Assembly: GCF_008085905.1 (NCBI RefSeq)
Contig: NZ_VSFF01000006.1
Coordinates: forward strand, 248,001 to 312,000
Direction of reading: 5' to 3'
DNA from: Actinomadura syzygii
GTDB lineage: Bacteria; Actinomycetota; Actinomycetes; Streptosporangiales; Streptosporangiaceae
DNA length: 64,000 nucleotides
Part shown: piece after piece, positions 25,598 to 32,791 of the stretch
Layout of the letters: each line of letters begins with the position of its first letter
Numbering within the stretch: position 1 is the stretch's first letter
Program-made: the position numbers and the translations under genes
Notes under the pieces: generated by a model
Database searches by the model: none
What the model saw: only the letters and a program-made list of their open reading frames with translations
What the model was told of the DNA's origin: nothing

Positions 25598-25670
25598 GCG
25601 ACGCCCCGCCCGAAGGCGGCGGCCGCGACCATGTCCCCCTTCGCGGCGGGCCCGCGGGCCCCCGCGATCA

Positions 25671-25690
25671 CATGTCGACTCATGTCGACA
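25671..25690. promoter_or_regulatory. Tandem CATGTCGAC direct repeat
   Basis: Two perfect 9-bp copies (CATGTCGAC) with a 10-bp period, about one helix turn, 74-93 bp upstream of the eCIS regulatory operon start. Each copy contains the palindrome GTCGAC. Same-face tandem sites are typical of cooperative activators. No other feature explains it. Confidence 0.4.
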
Positions 25691-25742
25691 AGCCTCGCGA
25701 AGGCCGCCCTCCCCGGAATCCCCGGAGGCTACCCAATCGCCG

Positions 25743-25758
25743 GTACAGGCTGCTGTAC
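25743..25758. promoter_or_regulatory. 16-bp palindrome matching the site at 801-816
   Basis: GTACAGGCTGCTGTAC, inside the longer repeat GGTACAG-GCTG-CTGTACC (25742-25759). Its reverse complement matches 14 of 16 bases of the palindrome at 801-816. It lies about 145 bp upstream of the eCIS regulatory operon. A shared regulator is inferred. Confidence 0.45.
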
Positions 25759-25846
25759 CCGCCGAACGATCCCGCAGTTCAGCGGCGCCCCCGCCACACC
25801 TCTCGTGTTTCGCCGCCCGACCCCGCCGGTCGGGAAAGCGAAACGG

Positions 25847-26467
25847 TTACTCCTCGTCTTGCGGAAGGCTCGTCTTGGCCGTGCCGTAGTCGCCGGTCGG
25901 CGCGTTCTGGTCGCGACGGTAGACCAGGTGGAGAACGCCCGTCTCGAACGTCTTGGACGACACGAGCTCCAGCGGCAGCGGCGCGTCGCGGTCCTCGAAC
26001 AGCCGCGTCCCCTTGCCTACCACGATCGGGTGGACGAGCAGGTGCAGCTCGTCGAGCAGCCCCGCCTCCAGCAGTTGCCGGACGATCGAGACCGACCCGC
26101 TGATCCCGATCTGCGACGTGGCCGGCCCCTCCTCCTTCAACGCGGCCACGGTCTCGATGAGGTCGCCCTGGAGCTGCTCGGAGTTGCGCCAGGTGAAGTC
26201 GAGCCGCTGCCCGGACGCCACGATCTTGCGCGCCTCGCCGAGCTTCTTCGCGAACGGCGCGTCCTCGCCCCCGGCCTGCTCCCGCTCCGGCCACGCGCCG
26301 GCGAAGCTGTCGTAGGTCTTCCGCCCGAACAGCAGGGTGTCGGCGGCGCCGAGCTGGCCGTCGACGGCCTGCCCCATCTCCTCGTTGAAGTACGGGAAGT
26401 GCCAGTCCTGCGGGTCGTCGATGACGCCGTCGAGCGAGATGAACAGCCCTGCCGAGATCTTCCGCAT
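25847..26467 (-). CDS. RibD C-terminal / dihydrofolate-reductase-like protein
   Basis: A 206-residue protein of the RibD-C/DHFR fold: KISAGLFISLDGVIDDPQDW at the N-terminus, LLFGRKTYDSFAGAWP, then the Gly-rich nucleotide-binding GISGSVSIVRQLLEAGLLDE and LLVHPIVVGKGTRLF. These stand-alone NADPH-binding reductases are common in actinomycetes; the substrate is usually unknown and they are not true DHFRs. ATG 26467 is preceded by GGAAGGA about 8 nt upstream. It is a single gene facing the same way as the eCIS regulatory operon but separated from it by 250 bp with the regulatory repeats. Confidence 0.85.
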   Translation of the reverse strand: MRKISAGLFISLDGVIDDPQDWHFPYFNEEMGQAVDGQLGAADTLLFGRKTYDSFAGAWPEREQAGGEDAPFAKKLGEARKIVASGQRLDFTWRNSEQLQGDLIETVAALKEEGPATSQIGISGSVSIVRQLLEAGLLDELHLLVHPIVVGKGTRLFEDRDAPLPLELVSSKTFETGVLHLVYRRDQNAPTGDYGTAKTSLPQDEE

Positions 26468-26564
26468 GGTGCGGTTCCTTCCGATCGGTTCCTCGTGTCA
26501 CCAAGTACGACCAGGGCCGCGCGCCGAACTCATCGGCGTCGAGCCGACTTTTCACCGGGATCCG

Positions 26565-27203
26565 CTAGCGGGTCACGTAGGCGAGGACGGCGAGGACGCG
26601 GCGGTGCCGGTCCCCGTCGTCGGTGATGCGCAGTTTCTGGAAGATGCTGCGCATGTGCGTCTCGACCGTCCGTTCGGCCAGGCACAGCCGCGCGGCCACG
26701 CCCGCGTTGGTGTGGCCTTCGGCGACCAGGGCGAGGACGTCGTGCTCCCGCTCGGTGAGCGCGGCCAGCGGGTCCGGGCGTCCGGCCGGGGCGAGGAGGG
26801 CGCCGACCACCTCCGGGTCGAGCGCGGAGCCGCCGGAGGCGACGCGGTTCAGCGCGTCCAGGAAGTCGTCGACGCGGAGCACCCGGTCCTTCAGCAGGTA
26901 GCCGAAGCCGCCGGACGCCACCAGCGACACCGAGTGCCGCGTCTCCACGTGCTGCGACAGCAGGACCATCGGCAGGCCGGGCGTCGCCGCGCGGAGCCGC
27001 AGCGCGGCGCGGGCGCCGTCGTCGGTCATCGCCGGGGGCATCCGCACGTCGATCACGGCGAGGTCGGGGCGGTGGACGGCGACGGCCGCCTCCAGCGCGT
27101 CCGCGTCCCCGACGGCGGCGACCACGTCGTGGCCCGCCTCGGTCAGCAGCCGGACGATCCCCTCCCGGAACAGCACCGAGTCATCGGCCACCACGATCCG
27201 CAT
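26565..27203 (-). CDS. NarL/LuxR-family response regulator (second pair)
   Basis: A 212-residue response regulator: receiver with D7-D8 pocket, phospho-Asp52 in VIDVRMPP and Lys in GYLLKDRV, then a LuxR HTH (LTEREHDVLALVAEGHTNAG, then ERTVETHMRSIFQKL). It overlaps the preceding kinase gene by 23 bp, so the two form a cognate pair. It is closely similar in design to the regulator at 2144-2800, with the same VDVRMPP and dual PP motif, and the two pairs bracket the eCIS region. Targets are unknown. Confidence 0.88.
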   Translation of the reverse strand: MRIVVADDSVLFREGIVRLLTEAGHDVVAAVGDADALEAAVAVHRPDLAVIDVRMPPAMTDDGARAALRLRAATPGLPMVLLSQHVETRHSVSLVASGGFGYLLKDRVLRVDDFLDALNRVASGGSALDPEVVGALLAPAGRPDPLAALTEREHDVLALVAEGHTNAGVAARLCLAERTVETHMRSIFQKLRITDDGDRHRRVLAVLAYVTR

Positions 27204-29145
27204 GCGGGATGCTCACCTCCACCAGCGTGCCGCCGCCCGGCGGGCTGGACACCGCGAGGCCGCCCCCGGCGGAGGCGACCCGGTCCCGGACGGACCCGAG
27301 CGCGCCGCGCGCCCCGCCGACCCCGTCGTCCGCGACCATGATGCGCAGGACGCCGCCGTCGTCGTCCACCCGGATGGTGACCGTTGCGGCGTCGGCGTGC
27401 TTGAGCGCGTTCGCGTACGCCTCCGCGACGACGTAGTACGCGGTCGTCGCCGCGACCTCGTCCACCCGGACGTCGCCGGGGACCGACAGCCGCACCTCGA
27501 CCGGGCTCGCCGCGACCAGCGCGCCGAGCGCGGCGGCGAGCCCGTCGTCCAGCCGGGCCGGGCGGACGCCGTGCGCGAGCCGCCGCAGCTCGACGACGGT
27601 CGCCTCCAGCGTCTCCACCACGGCGTCGAGGTCGCGGTGCTCAGCCGTGCCGGGACGGAGCCCGCGCTGCACGGACCGCAGCCGCATGCCCGCCGCGACG
27701 ATCTGCTGCTGCGCGCCGTCGTGCAGGTCCCGTTCAAGCTGGCGGCGCTCCCGCGCGGACGCCGACAGCAGGCGGGCGCGGCTGGTGCGGACCTCGTCCA
27801 GCGCGGCGCGCAGCTCCAGCCGCAGCCGGGTCACCTCGATCGGGAGGCGGGCCTGCACCGCCGCGTGCCGGGCGCGGCGCAGCCGCCGGGCGGACGCCGC
27901 GCCGAGCACGACCACGCCGACCTCGATCTCGCCGGTGCGGAGCGGGATGCGCGTCCGTCCCTCCGCCGGGACGGCCGCCTCGCCGGACAGGCCGACGTAC
28001 TCGCCGGGCGGCCCGTCCGGCAGCCGCACCAGGAGCCGCAGCTCCGGGTCGCCGAGGACGTCGCGGAGCACGGCTTCGACCGTCTCCGGCTGGGCCGTGC
28101 CGTCCCGGACGTCGCGGACGAAGTCGCGCACGCGGGCGTCCAGGACGAACCGCTCCCGGTCCACGAGCCGCCCGACCCGGTCGTTGACGTGGCGGTGCAG
28201 GACGGGCAGCGCCAGCGCGGCGACGAACGCGGCGCCGCTCACGCCGAGCCGGGCGTCCGCGCCGAGCAGGCTCCCGGCCGCGTATCCGACGCACGCGAAC
28301 ACGGCGGCGGAGGCGAGCGAGGTGAGAAGCCAGGCCAGGGACGAGCCCAGCAGCCGGTCCACGTCGAACAGGTCGTGGCGCAGGACGGCCACGACGACGG
28401 CGGCGGGCACCGCGACCAGCATCGCCAGCAGGAAACCGGTGTAGGCGACGGTGTCGCCGGCGTCCCACCAGGTCTGCGCCGCCCATCCGCAGGCCAGCAG
28501 CACCGGCACCGAGCCCGCGCCGAGGATCAGCCAGCGGAGCTGCGTCCGGGTCGTCCGCGTCCCGCGCCGGTACCGGACGACGAGGCTCAGCACGGACGCG
28601 CCGAGCGCCGCGAGCAGCACGCCGAACGCGGTCAGCACGGCGGGGGTCTCGGCGGGGCCGTCCCGCAGGTTCGCCGCCGTCCAGGACACCGTCGCGTTGA
28701 CCGCGACGCCCGCCGCCGCGACCGTCCACGCGACGGCCCGCCACCGCGGCCCCGGCAGCAGCCCGGACGGGAACACCAGGCACAGCGCCGCGAACCCGGC
28801 GAGGTTCCACACCCACGCGCCGAGTTTCACCAGGTAGACGGCGTGCGCACCCGGCCACGGGCTGGACGTCAGGTCGGTCTCGCCCCACATCTCGACCGCG
28901 AACACGGCCGCGGGCGCCGCCCCGACCCAGGCGAGCGCCGCGCCGACCTGGCCGTCGGGTACCCGCGTGCCGACCAGGCAGCCCAGCACGACGGGGATCG
29001 CGAGGACCGCGAGCGTGACCGCCAGCACCGGCGCCGGGTCCCCCTGCCCCGGACGCGCCGTCAACGCGACCTGCAACCCGGCCCCCACCGCGAACACGCC
29101 CGCCGGAACCGCCGCACGCGGGCGCGACGCGAGACCGATGCCCAT
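27181..29145 (-). CDS. Multi-pass membrane sensor histidine kinase (NarL type)
   Basis: A 654-residue kinase. The N-terminal 330 residues hold about eight to ten hydrophobic helices with no obvious ligand motif. A cytosolic linker follows (residues 330-460), then HisKA_3 with His475 (RQLERDLHDGAQQQ) and HATPase_c (VVAEAYANALKHA, ADDGVGGA, SSPPGGGTLVEVSIP). The membrane sensor type is frequent in actinomycetes; the stimulus is unknown. ATG 29145 is the only good start. It faces away from the small plus-strand gene at 29257, leaving a 111-bp divergent region. Confidence 0.85.
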   Translation of the reverse strand: MGIGLASRPRAAVPAGVFAVGAGLQVALTARPGQGDPAPVLAVTLAVLAIPVVLGCLVGTRVPDGQVGAALAWVGAAPAAVFAVEMWGETDLTSSPWPGAHAVYLVKLGAWVWNLAGFAALCLVFPSGLLPGPRWRAVAWTVAAAGVAVNATVSWTAANLRDGPAETPAVLTAFGVLLAALGASVLSLVVRYRRGTRTTRTQLRWLILGAGSVPVLLACGWAAQTWWDAGDTVAYTGFLLAMLVAVPAAVVVAVLRHDLFDVDRLLGSSLAWLLTSLASAAVFACVGYAAGSLLGADARLGVSGAAFVAALALPVLHRHVNDRVGRLVDRERFVLDARVRDFVRDVRDGTAQPETVEAVLRDVLGDPELRLLVRLPDGPPGEYVGLSGEAAVPAEGRTRIPLRTGEIEVGVVVLGAASARRLRRARHAAVQARLPIEVTRLRLELRAALDEVRTSRARLLSASARERRQLERDLHDGAQQQIVAAGMRLRSVQRGLRPGTAEHRDLDAVVETLEATVVELRRLAHGVRPARLDDGLAAALGALVAASPVEVRLSVPGDVRVDEVAATTAYYVVAEAYANALKHADAATVTIRVDDDGGVLRIMVADDGVGGARGALGSVRDRVASAGGGLAVSSPPGGGTLVEVSIPHADRGGR

Positions 29146-29256
29146 CCCGACATCATGCGCCTTCGCAGGTCACCTGCACATCCGTGCCAGCACGTGCCCG
29201 CACTCCGGCACTGGCCCGGATGTGCCGCTCACCCCCGTTTCACGACGCTTGGCGGC

Positions 29257-29568
29257 ATGGAACTCATCCTCATGGTGCTGCTGCCCCTCCCGCTGGGCTA
29301 CCTCGTCCGCAACCGGACGGCCGCCTACCTGACGTACGTCGGCGTCCACTCGTTCGCCTTCACCTTCCAGACGATGACGCTGACCAGGGCGTGGGTCGGC
29401 GGCGAGACCCGCGCCTTCGCGAAGGACCCGGACTCCGTCCCGTGGAGCTACGCCGCCGTCAACGTCGCCATCTACGCCGCCGGGCTCGGTCTCGTGACCC
29501 TGGGCGCGTGGCTCCGCTCGCGCCGCGCCTCGACCCCCGGCCCCAAGCCCGTCGACATCTCCGGCTGA
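29257..29568 (+). CDS. Small three-helix membrane protein
   Basis: A 103-residue protein with hydrophobic segments at MELILMVLLPLPLGYLV, TYVGVHSFAFTFQTMTL and VNVAIYAAGLGLVTLGAWL, and a hydrophilic tail with PGPKPVDISG. No family name can be given. No strong Shine-Dalgarno precedes ATG 29257, so the transcript may be short-leadered. It is divergent from the large sensor kinase and could be an accessory sensor or unrelated. A G/C hairpin at 29576-29604 follows the stop. Confidence 0.5.
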   Translation: MELILMVLLPLPLGYLVRNRTAAYLTYVGVHSFAFTFQTMTLTRAWVGGETRAFAKDPDSVPWSYAAVNVAIYAAGLGLVTLGAWLRSRRASTPGPKPVDISG

Positions 29569-29575
29569 TCCCACC

Positions 29576-29604
29576 GCCCGCCCGGACTTTCCGCCTGGGC
29601 GGGC
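29576..29604 (+). terminator. Probable terminator hairpin
   Basis: GCCCGCCC (29576-29583) pairs with GGGCGGGC (29597-29604), loop 13 nt, starting 8 bp after the stop of the small membrane protein gene. Confidence 0.5.
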
Positions 29605-29677
29605 CTGATGTCCGCGGAATCGGGCAGACTCCGAAGTTCTCGGAGAGGGGCAGGCACTAGGAGATGCGGCGGGACGG

Positions 29678-30484
29678 ATGCGCATAGACAAGGTCTCTTT
29701 GGAGGACGCGGGCGAGGCCCGGTTCGCACTCATCGGCGGTGTCGAGGACGACGAGCTGTTCTGCGTGTTCACCGAACTCGAAGGGTTCTTCGTTCCCGAC
29801 GCCGACGACGAGGCCAGGCATATGACGTTGCGCGGCGTTTCGCTGCGTGGGTGGCTGCGCGAGGAGATCCTCGATCGGGAGAAGCGCCGGGTCGATGCGG
29901 GCACCCTCGACATCTACGTCCTGAACGGCGAAGGCGACGTCATCGGCGAGTACGCGCTCGCGTCCGCGGTCGTCGAAGCGGACGCGGCGCTTCTGGACGC
30001 CGGGGAGTTGAGGCTCGTCGCCGCGCCGATGAATCCACCGCACCCGGAGGCGGGCGAGGTCTGGAAACTCTGGCAACAGCGGCAGCCGAATGAGAGGGGT
30101 CAGTGGGTTCCGCTTTCGCGGTCGCGCCGGGAGGCTTGGCTGGAAGCAGTCCGGCTGCATCACTCCCGCTTCTACGGCCGGTACCGCGACAAGCCCCCGA
30201 ATGAGACCTACACCCTCAACGGGCGAAACATCACGGACGGCACATCGTTCTACCTCGCGATCGGCGAGGCGATCAACGGGCCCGGCGGGTATTTCGGCGC
30301 CGGGGCCGACGGGCTCAACGACTGCCTCGCCGGGGATTTCGGCGCCGAGACGCCATTCACCCTGGAATGGCCGGACGCCGACGTCGCGCGGGCCGGAATG
30401 GGCAGGCTCCCCAGCGGGATCGACCATTTCCAAAAGGTCAACGAAATCCTCACGGAAAGCGGCGTGACGGTGCTCCTGCGATAA
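29678..30484 (+). CDS. Two-domain protein with C-terminal barstar-like domain
   Basis: A 268-residue protein. The C-terminal 95 residues match the barstar fold: TYTLNGRNITDGTSFYLAIG with EAINGPGGYFGAGADGLNDC and then LAGDF. This is the GY[FY]G..LdaL.DCL signature of barstar-type RNase inhibitors. The N-terminal 170 residues are acidic and unrecognised. No barnase-like RNase gene lies next to it, so it may neutralise an RNase encoded elsewhere or one delivered by other cells. The site AGGAG is 14 nt and GGCGGGA about 5 nt before ATG 29678. It stands alone, convergent with the OmpR-type kinase gene 17 bp away. Confidence 0.7.
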   Translation: MRIDKVSLEDAGEARFALIGGVEDDELFCVFTELEGFFVPDADDEARHMTLRGVSLRGWLREEILDREKRRVDAGTLDIYVLNGEGDVIGEYALASAVVEADAALLDAGELRLVAAPMNPPHPEAGEVWKLWQQRQPNERGQWVPLSRSRREAWLEAVRLHHSRFYGRYRDKPPNETYTLNGRNITDGTSFYLAIGEAINGPGGYFGAGADGLNDCLAGDFGAETPFTLEWPDADVARAGMGRLPSGIDHFQKVNEILTESGVTVLLR

Positions 30485-30501
30485 CCGCGAGCAGCGGCGA
30501 C

Positions 30502-32010
30502 TCAGGTCGTGGTGGGCGGGAGAACCAAGCGGAACGTGCAGCCCTGGCCGGGGGCGGTGTCGAGTTCGAGGCGGCCGCCGTGGTTCTCGGCGATGGCGGC
30601 GGCGATGGCCAGGCCGAGTCCGCTGCCGCCGTGGTCGCGGGACCGGGACGGGTCGACGCGGTAGAAGCGCTCGAAGAGGTGGGCGGCCTTGTCCGGGGCG
30701 AGTCCGGGGCCCTCGTCGGCGACCTCGATGACGCGGACGCGCGTCCCGTCCTCGATCGGCGGGGACGGGCTGACCCGCCCGTCGCGGTCGGCGCCGCAGG
30801 CCGGGCCCGCGTACGCGGTGCCGACGCGGACGTGGATCGGCGTGCCGGACGGCGTGTGCGCCAGCGCGTTGGACACCAGGTTCGTCAGCACCTGCCGGAG
30901 CCGGTGCGGGTCCCCGGTCGTCTCGACCAGCTCCAGTTCACCCGTGTCGTCGTACAGCGGTTTCAGGCCGATCGGGCGGCCGGGGTGCCGGACGGCGGCG
31001 GTGCCGATCGCGTCCGCCGCGATGGCGAGCAGGTCGACCGTCTCGCTGCGGTAGATCGGCTCCTGGTCCAGCTTGGCCAGCAGCAGGAGGTCGTCGACCA
31101 GGACGCTCATCCGCTCGGCGTTCTGCCGGATCAGCCGGTCGGCGGCGCGCCGCTGCCGCTCCGGGAGCTCGGCGTGCCGCAGCGACAGCTCGGCGAAGCC
31201 CTGGATCGACGTCAGCGGGGTGCGCAGCTCGTGCCCGGCGTCGGCGACGAAGCGGCGGAGCCGCGCCTCCGACGACTCGTGCTCGCGCAGCGCGCCCTGG
31301 AGCTGTTCGAGCATGGCGTTCAGGACGCCGCCGAGGCGTCCGATCTCGGTGCGGGGGTCGGCGTCGGCGACGCGCTCGTCCAGCCGTCCGGCGGTGATCT
31401 CCTCGGCGGTCCGCTCCATCCGGGTCAGCGGGAGCAGGCCGAGGCGCACCACCCAGCGTCCGGCGACGACGAGGGCGGCGAGCGTCAGCGCCAGGACGAC
31501 CGCGTTCAGCCACAGCAGCCTGGACAGCGCGCCGTCGACGGTGTCCATGGGGAGGGCGACGATGAAGGCGTGGCCGTCGGGCCCCGTCCCGCGCCGCACC
31601 CGCCAGCGGCCGTCGCCGGCGGACGCGGGCAGCGTCCCCAGCCCGCCCGGACGGACGTCCAGCTCCGCCAGGGTGCGCGGAAGGCGGGGCGCCGACTTCG
31701 GGCCGCGGCCGAGGGTGTGCGGGGAGAGGCGTCCGGAGGCGTCGTAGAAGTAGAGGCGGAACTCGGACGGCAGCTCCGCGCCGTCGGGCGGCGGGTGCGG
31801 CGGCTCCCGCCGTCCGGACGACGCGTCGAGATGGCGCGGCGCCGGAGGGAAGCCGCGGAGCTGCTCGTCGACCTGGCCGAGCAGCCAGGACCGCATGACG
31901 ACGTACCCGATCGCCTGCGAGGCCAGCACCGCCGCCGCCGCGAGCGCCGTCGCGCCGAGCACCAGGCGGCGGCGCAGCGACCCCGGCCCGCCGGGCAGCG
32001 CGCGGATCAC
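30502..32010 (-). CDS. Sensor histidine kinase (HisKA/EnvZ type)
   Basis: A 502-residue kinase. It has a first membrane helix (LVLGATALAAAAVLASQAIG), an extracytoplasmic region of about 130 residues, a second helix (LLWLNAVVLALTLAALVVAG), HAMP, HisKA with His260 (DAGHELRTPLTSIQG) and HATPase_c (NLVSNALAHTP, DEGPGLAPD, GGSGLGLAI). GTG 32010 overlaps the regulator stop by 4 bp (GTGA). An HP/Arg-rich periplasmic insert (RREPPHPPPDG) is low-complexity. The pair lies directly downstream of the GT39 gene and may regulate the envelope glycosylation genes; this is inference from position. Confidence 0.9.
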   Translation of the reverse strand: MIRALPGGPGSLRRRLVLGATALAAAAVLASQAIGYVVMRSWLLGQVDEQLRGFPPAPRHLDASSGRREPPHPPPDGAELPSEFRLYFYDASGRLSPHTLGRGPKSAPRLPRTLAELDVRPGGLGTLPASAGDGRWRVRRGTGPDGHAFIVALPMDTVDGALSRLLWLNAVVLALTLAALVVAGRWVVRLGLLPLTRMERTAEEITAGRLDERVADADPRTEIGRLGGVLNAMLEQLQGALREHESSEARLRRFVADAGHELRTPLTSIQGFAELSLRHAELPERQRRAADRLIRQNAERMSVLVDDLLLLAKLDQEPIYRSETVDLLAIAADAIGTAAVRHPGRPIGLKPLYDDTGELELVETTGDPHRLRQVLTNLVSNALAHTPSGTPIHVRVGTAYAGPACGADRDGRVSPSPPIEDGTRVRVIEVADEGPGLAPDKAAHLFERFYRVDPSRSRDHGGSGLGLAIAAAIAENHGGRLELDTAPGQGCTFRLVLPPTTT

Positions 32011-32768
32011 GGCTCCGCCGTCTCCGCGCGCCCCGCCGTCTCGGCGCCCTCGCGGGGCAGGCGCAGGCAGTAGCCCACCCCGCGGACGGTGTGGATGAGC
32101 GGCGGGTCGAAGCGGTCGATCTTGCGGCGCAGGTACTTCACGTAGGTCTCGACGATGCGGCCGTCCCCGTTGAAGTCGTACCGCCAGACGTGGTCGAGGA
32201 TCTGCGCCTTGCTCAGCACCCGGCGCGGGTTCGCCATCAGGTACGCGAGCAGGCTGAACTCGGTGGGCGACAGCCGGATGTACTCGCCCGCCCGGTGCAC
32301 CTCGTGGGCCGACTCGTCCAGGACGAGGTCGGCGTAGCGCAGGACGTCGTCGCGCGCCGCCGCCCCGTTGCCGGTCGCGCCGGACCGCCGCAGGATCGCC
32401 TGGACGCGCAGCAGCACCTCCTCCAGGCTGAACGGCTTCGTGACGTAGTCGTCCGCCCCCGCGGCCAGCCCGGCGACGCGGTCCTGGACGTCGCCGAGGG
32501 CGGTCAGGAACAGGATCGGGGTGTCGACGCCCACGGCCCGCAGGCTCGCGGTGACGGTCAGGCCGTCGACGTCCGGGAGCATCACGTCGAGGAGGATCAG
32601 GTCCGGGTGGAACCGCTCGACGGCGAGCAGCGCGCCCTGGCCGGTGCCGCGGCTGTCCACCTCGTACCCGGACAGCCGCAGCGTCGACTCCAGCAGGACG
32701 CGGATGCCGTCGTCGTCCTCCACGACCAGCACGCGCCGGGGGGTGTGCTCGGCGTCCGTCGCAGCCAC
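32007..32768 (-). CDS. OmpR/PhoB-family response regulator
   Basis: A 253-residue regulator: receiver with EDDD at 17-20, phospho-Asp61 in LILLDVMLPD and Lys in DDYVTKPFS, then a winged-helix DNA-binding domain (LSPTEFSLLAYLMANPRRVL, then IVETYVKYLRRKID and TVRGVGYCLR). The start is GTG 32768, with GAGGTG about 8 nt upstream. It is followed by its kinase with a 4-bp overlap. The layout resembles MtrA/TcrA-type regulators of actinomycetes that act on envelope genes. The C-terminus has a 15-residue Glu/Ala extension. Confidence 0.9.
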   Translation of the reverse strand: MAATDAEHTPRRVLVVEDDDGIRVLLESTLRLSGYEVDSRGTGQGALLAVERFHPDLILLDVMLPDVDGLTVTASLRAVGVDTPILFLTALGDVQDRVAGLAAGADDYVTKPFSLEEVLLRVQAILRRSGATGNGAAARDDVLRYADLVLDESAHEVHRAGEYIRLSPTEFSLLAYLMANPRRVLSKAQILDHVWRYDFNGDGRIVETYVKYLRRKIDRFDPPLIHTVRGVGYCLRLPREGAETAGRAETAEP

Positions 32769-32791
32769 GATCGATCACCTCGCCCACGGGG

